Of a DNA stretch of 64,000 nt, positions 61,097 through 64,000 are shown piece by piece. The notes below the pieces were generated by a model, which saw only the letters and a list, made by a program, of their open reading frames with translations, made no database searches and was not told where the DNA came from. A program made the translations under genes and the position numbers. Source of the DNA: Streptomyces broussonetiae (GTDB taxonomy: Bacteria > Actinomycetota > Actinomycetes > Streptomycetales > Streptomycetaceae); assembly GCF_009796285.1 (NCBI RefSeq), contig NZ_CP047020.1:5766001-5830000 (forward strand), given 5' to 3'. Positions within the stretch are counted from its first letter, which is position 1, and every line of letters starts with the position of its first letter.

Positions 61097-62059
61097 ATGG
61101 TGCATCAGCAAAGCTCACGGGCTCGCCTGTCATCGAACAGTGACACAGAAGACATGTCCGAGATGTCGAAGGTGCTCGCTCCCCGCCTTGCGTACTTCGC
61201 CGGCGTGGCCCGCACCGAGCACGTGACCAGGGCGGCCCTGGACCTGAACGTCCCCCAGTCCACCCTCTCGCGCGCGATGGTCCGCCTGGAGCAGGACCTG
61301 GGCGTGGACCTCTTCGCCCGGCACGGCCGCACGGTCTCCCTGACCACCGCCGGGCGCACCTTCCTGGCCTCGGTGGAGCGCGCCCTCGCCGAGGTCGAGC
61401 GGGCCGCCGAGGAGGTGCGCGCGGACGCCGACCCGGCCACCGGCAAGGTCGCCTTCGGCTTCCTGCACACCATGGGCGCCGAGACGGTACCCGGCCTGCT
61501 GCACGCCTTCCGTGCCGACCACCCGCGCGTCCGCTTCAGCCTGGTCCAGAACCACGGCGAGGCCATGCTGGAGGGCCTGCGCGCCGGCGAGTTGGACCTG
61601 TGCCTGACCTCCCCGGTCCCCGACGCCCCCGACCTGGTCGCCCGCCGCCTGGACGAGCAGAAGCTCCGTCTGGTCGTCCCCGCCGACCACTCCCTGGCCG
61701 CCCGCAGGCGCATCCGCCTGGCCGAGGCCGCCGAGGAGATCTTCGTCAGCCTGGAACCCGGCTACGGCCTGCGCCGCATCACCGACGCCCTGTGCCGCGA
61801 GGCGGGCTTCCGGCCGAGGGTCGCCTTCGAGGGCGAGGAGGCGGAGACGCTGAGGGGGCTGGTGGCGGCTGGTCTGGGGGTCGCCCTGCTGCCGCCGCCG
61901 ACGGTCCCGCGGCCGGGGGTGGTGGAACTGACGGTCACGGCTCCGAGGGCGGTGCGGGAGATCGGTGTCGCGTGGCCGGCGGACCGGCCGGACACACCCC
62001 CGGTGGCGGAGTTCAAGAAGTTCCTGCTCTCCAGAAGAGGGAACCTGCTGCCGTCCTGA
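61097..62059 (+). CDS. LysR-family transcriptional regulator
   Basis: This 320-residue regulator has an N-terminal winged HTH (LAYFAGVARTEHVTRAALDL, then NVPQSTLSRAMVRLEQDLGV, about residues 27-66) and a C-terminal periplasmic-binding-like effector domain (KVAFGFLHTMGAETVPGLLH through VAAGLGVALLPPPTVPRPGV). It should control the divergent MFS exporter gene and itself. ATG 61097 is chosen; 61154 or 61163 are possible and would shorten only the unstructured start. Confidence 0.88.
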   Translation: MVHQQSSRARLSSNSDTEDMSEMSKVLAPRLAYFAGVARTEHVTRAALDLNVPQSTLSRAMVRLEQDLGVDLFARHGRTVSLTTAGRTFLASVERALAEVERAAEEVRADADPATGKVAFGFLHTMGAETVPGLLHAFRADHPRVRFSLVQNHGEAMLEGLRAGELDLCLTSPVPDAPDLVARRLDEQKLRLVVPADHSLAARRRIRLAEAAEEIFVSLEPGYGLRRITDALCREAGFRPRVAFEGEEAETLRGLVAAGLGVALLPPPTVPRPGVVELTVTAPRAVREIGVAWPADRPDTPPVAEFKKFLLSRRGNLLPS

Positions 62060-62101
62060 GGGGAGCGGGCAACTGCGCGAGACACCAGGACGAAACGGCG
62101 G

Positions 62102-62213
62102 CCCGACGAACCCGCGTCCCGGCGAACCCGCGTCCCGGCGAACCCGCGTCCCGGCGAACCCGCGTCCCGGCGAACCCGCGGCCCGACGAACCCGCGGCCC
62201 GGCGAACCCGCGT
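62102..62213. repeat. 16-bp minisatellite, seven tandem units
   Basis: Seven head-to-tail units of CCCGRCGAACCCGCGK fill 62102-62213 in the 188-base gap between the convergent LysR and hydrolase genes. Units differ only at position 5 (A or G) and the last base (T or G). The period is not a multiple of three and there is no spacer variation, so it is neither coding nor CRISPR. Confidence 0.93.
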
Positions 62214-62247
62214 CCTGAGGACGGTGGAAGTCCCCGCCTCCTACCTG

Positions 62248-63009
62248 TCACCGTCTCAACGACCGACCGAACCCCGCTGCCAGCGGCATCCTCAGACCGA
62301 TGGGTGGCGGAGCGGCCAACGCGTCCTCGACGGGGCGCGACACGTGCTGCCCGAACAGCGCCCCGAGCGTGAAATCGACGGCCAGGCAGCCGACCTCCTC
62401 CCGGTGCCCGCTCAACCCGTGCCCGTCGGAGTGCACTTCGAACCGGCACACCTCCCGGTTCACCTTCTTCGCCCGCGCGGCGAACCGGAACGACAGCTCG
62501 GGGTCGGTCTGCTGGTCGTTCGTGCCGTGCACGATCAGCACCCGCCGCCCCACGAGCTGCTTCACCGGCTCGGCCGGTGCGGCCATGTCGTCCTCGGGCA
62601 GCCAAGGGGCCAGCGCCACCACGGAGTTGACGGCCTCGTGCCCGCCCGCCCGCAGTGCGGCCCGGCCGCCCATGTCCACCCCCACCAGGCACACGGGAAC
62701 GTCCCCGTAGCGCCGTACGACCTCGTCGGCCGCCCATCGCGCGTCCGCCGCCAGGTGTGCCTCGCTGCCGTTCCAGCCCCGGTAGCGGTAGCGGACGGTG
62801 TGGACGGCCAGTCCCTCCGTCCGGCCCGCGCGCGCGAGCCGGCGGCTCAGCGAGCGCAGCGCGATCGCCGCCCGTACGGGGGAGGGCCTGCGGGCGGAGA
62901 TCTCCTCCCCGCCGGGGAGCAGCACAACCGCTCCGCTCACCGCAGTCGGCCCCGGGCCGACCGCCTTCCCCAGCCCGGCCGTTCGGACCGGCGTCGCTTG
63001 CTGTCCCAT
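62248..63009 (-). CDS. Alpha/beta-hydrolase with Asp at the nucleophile position
   Basis: This 253-residue protein has an alpha/beta-hydrolase core: VSGAVVLLPGGEE (about residues 24-36), the nucleophile elbow LVGVDMGGRAAL (about residues 108-119), the acid loop VLIVHGTNDQQTDPE and the histidine SDGHGLSGH. The elbow reads G-V-D-M-G, with Asp where most esterases have Ser; Asp nucleophiles occur in haloalkane dehalogenases and epoxide hydrolases. Streptomyces annotate this family simply as hydrolase. It is divergent from adenosine deaminase. Confidence 0.8.
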   Translation of the reverse strand: MGQQATPVRTAGLGKAVGPGPTAVSGAVVLLPGGEEISARRPSPVRAAIALRSLSRRLARAGRTEGLAVHTVRYRYRGWNGSEAHLAADARWAADEVVRRYGDVPVCLVGVDMGGRAALRAGGHEAVNSVVALAPWLPEDDMAAPAEPVKQLVGRRVLIVHGTNDQQTDPELSFRFAARAKKVNREVCRFEVHSDGHGLSGHREEVGCLAVDFTLGALFGQHVSRPVEDALAAPPPIGLRMPLAAGFGRSLRR

Positions 63010-63116
63010 GACAGAACAGTGTCAGAAGGGGCGGTGTGCGAAACCCTCACGTGCGGTCACCGTTGGGTATCGACGGAAAAAGTGCCCGGAAAGAGCTGTC
63101 GCGTTCACCAGATGCT

Positions 63117-63128
63117 CTACGCGCGTAG
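63117..63128. promoter_or_regulatory. Candidate nucleoside-regulon operator, site 3 (adenosine deaminase)
   Basis: CTACGCGCGTAG is a perfect 12-bp palindrome, 16 bases before the adenosine deaminase ATG and next to a possible -10 (TAGAGT, 63133-63138). Near-identical sites precede the BMP gene and the nucleoside ABC operon. Confidence 0.7.
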
Positions 63129-63144
63129 GCGCTAGAGTGCGGAG

Positions 63145-64000
63145 ATGATGAGCCAGACTGCACCGGCCGGGACCTTCTCGGTGAGCGTCCCGGCGCACGT
63201 TCCGACGCCGGACCAGATCCGCCGGGCGCCCAAGGTTCTGCTGCACGACCATCTCGACGGCGGGCTCCGCCCGGGCACCGTCGTCGAACTCGCCCAGGAG
63301 ACCGGCTACTCGGGCCTTCCCGAGTCCGATCCGGACAAGCTGGGCATCTGGTTCCAGGAGGCCGCGGACTCCGGCTCGCTGGAGCGGTATCTGGAGACCT
63401 TCCGGCACACCGTCGGTGTGATGCAGACCCGGGACGCGCTCGTCCGGGTCGCCCGCGAGTGCGCCGAGGACCTCGCCGAGGACGGTGTCGTCTACGCCGA
63501 GGTGCGGTACGCGCCCGAGCAGCACCTCGAGCGGGGCCTGACCCTGGAGGAGGTGGTCGAGGCCGTCGGCGAGGGGTTCCGGCAGGGCGAGCGGCTCGCC
63601 CGGGAGAACGGCCACCGCATCCGGGTCGGCGCCCTGCTGACCGCCATGCGGCACGCGGCCCGCTCCCTGGAGATCGCCGAACTCGCCAACCGCCACCGGG
63701 ACTCGGGCGTGGTCGGCTTCGACATCGCGGGCGCGGAGGCGGGCTATCCGCCCACCCGGCACCTGGACGCCTTCGAGTACCTCAAGCGCGAGAACAACCA
63801 CTTCACCATCCACGCGGGTGAGGCCTTCGGGCTGCCCTCCATCTGGCAGGCGCTGCAGTGGTGCGGGGCCGACCGGCTGGGGCACGGGGTGCGGATCATC
63901 GACGACATCGAGGTCTTCGAGGACGGCTCGGTGCGGCTCGGGCGGCTGGCGTCGTACGTCCGGGACAAGCGGATCCCGTTGGAGCTGTGCCCCAGCTCCA
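63145..64000 (+). CDS. add: Adenosine deaminase (3' end outside window)
   Basis: The frame runs open to the window edge, giving the first 285 residues. Motifs of purine deaminases are present: the zinc histidines in LLHDHLDGGLRPGTVVEL (about residues 32-49), VVYAEVRYAPEQHLERGL, VGFDIAGAEAGYPP, the HAGEAFGLPS motif with the catalytic glutamate, and LGHGVRIIDD. The enzyme converts adenosine and deoxyadenosine to inosines, completing purine nucleoside salvage with the transporter at 49-54 kb. ATG 63145 or 63148 are both possible; GGAG lies directly upstream. The leader is short and carries the shared palindrome. Confidence 0.93.
   Translation, partial: MMSQTAPAGTFSVSVPAHVPTPDQIRRAPKVLLHDHLDGGLRPGTVVELAQETGYSGLPESDPDKLGIWFQEAADSGSLERYLETFRHTVGVMQTRDALVRVARECAEDLAEDGVVYAEVRYAPEQHLERGLTLEEVVEAVGEGFRQGERLARENGHRIRVGALLTAMRHAARSLEIAELANRHRDSGVVGFDIAGAEAGYPPTRHLDAFEYLKRENNHFTIHAGEAFGLPSIWQALQWCGADRLGHGVRIIDDIEVFEDGSVRLGRLASYVRDKRIPLELCPSS

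Noticed and set aside
62102..62213. Possible CRISPR array
   Set aside because: Units are contiguous with no unique spacers and no cas genes; this is a simple tandem repeat.

Overview
The window is about 72% GC with strong GC bias at third codon positions, GTG/TTG starts and very short intergenic gaps. Together with sdhCDAB, paired ECF sigma/anti-sigma genes, an XRE-DUF397-ATPase triplet and characteristic short intergenic repeats, this points to a chromosomal segment of a Streptomyces. From memory, gene order resembles the S. coelicolor SCO483x-SCO490x region; this is recall, not a search. No IS element, prophage, CRISPR array, tRNA or rRNA was seen.

Layout. 0-9 kb: the end of a MocR-type regulator, a DMT-type transporter, a lipoprotein plus ATP-grasp enzyme, ornithine aminotransferase, glyA behind a ZTP riboswitch, trpS and a 2'-5' RNA ligase-like gene. 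9-16 kb: a DprE1/DprE2-like pair, a YihY membrane protein, a D,D-carboxypeptidase, an orphan peptide-binding protein and a TetR regulator. 16-20 kb: the sdhCDAB operon. 20-28 kb: a GH20 hexosaminidase, two small Streptomyces proteins, two tandem ECF sigma/anti-sigma modules and an L,D-transpeptidase. 28-36 kb: a methylmalonyl-CoA-mutase-like subunit, a large LRR-Roc-COR (Roco) GTPase, a LysE exporter, and a flavin monooxygenase divergent from its TetR regulator with two matching palindromes between them.

36-44.5 kb is a nonulosonic-acid cell-wall glycopolymer cluster: acyltransferase, polysialyltransferase-like and other glycosyltransferases, a fused CMP-nonulosonate synthetase/HAD phosphatase and a NeuB-type synthase. 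It matches the Kdn teichulosonic acid locus known in S. coelicolor. 44.5-49 kb holds small regulators, a methyltransferase and an M20 amidohydrolase. 49-56.4 kb is a nucleoside salvage unit: BMP lipoprotein, ABC ATPase, two permeases, cytidine deaminase and thymidine phosphorylase; adenosine deaminase is cut off by the right edge. 56.4-63 kb has a Uma2 protein, a STAS protein, a SigJ-type ECF sigma factor, a second DNA polymerase sliding clamp, an MFS/LysR pair and a hydrolase.

Three regulatory observations stand out. A 12-bp palindrome (CTACGCGCGTAG and two close variants) recurs upstream of the BMP gene, the ABC operon and adenosine deaminase, suggesting one nucleoside-salvage regulon. The second sliding clamp and the SigJ-type sigma gene each carry the actinobacterial DNA-damage promoter TTGTCAGTGG-N7-TAGCNT. 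The nucleoside ABC ATPase appears to start at an ATC codon.
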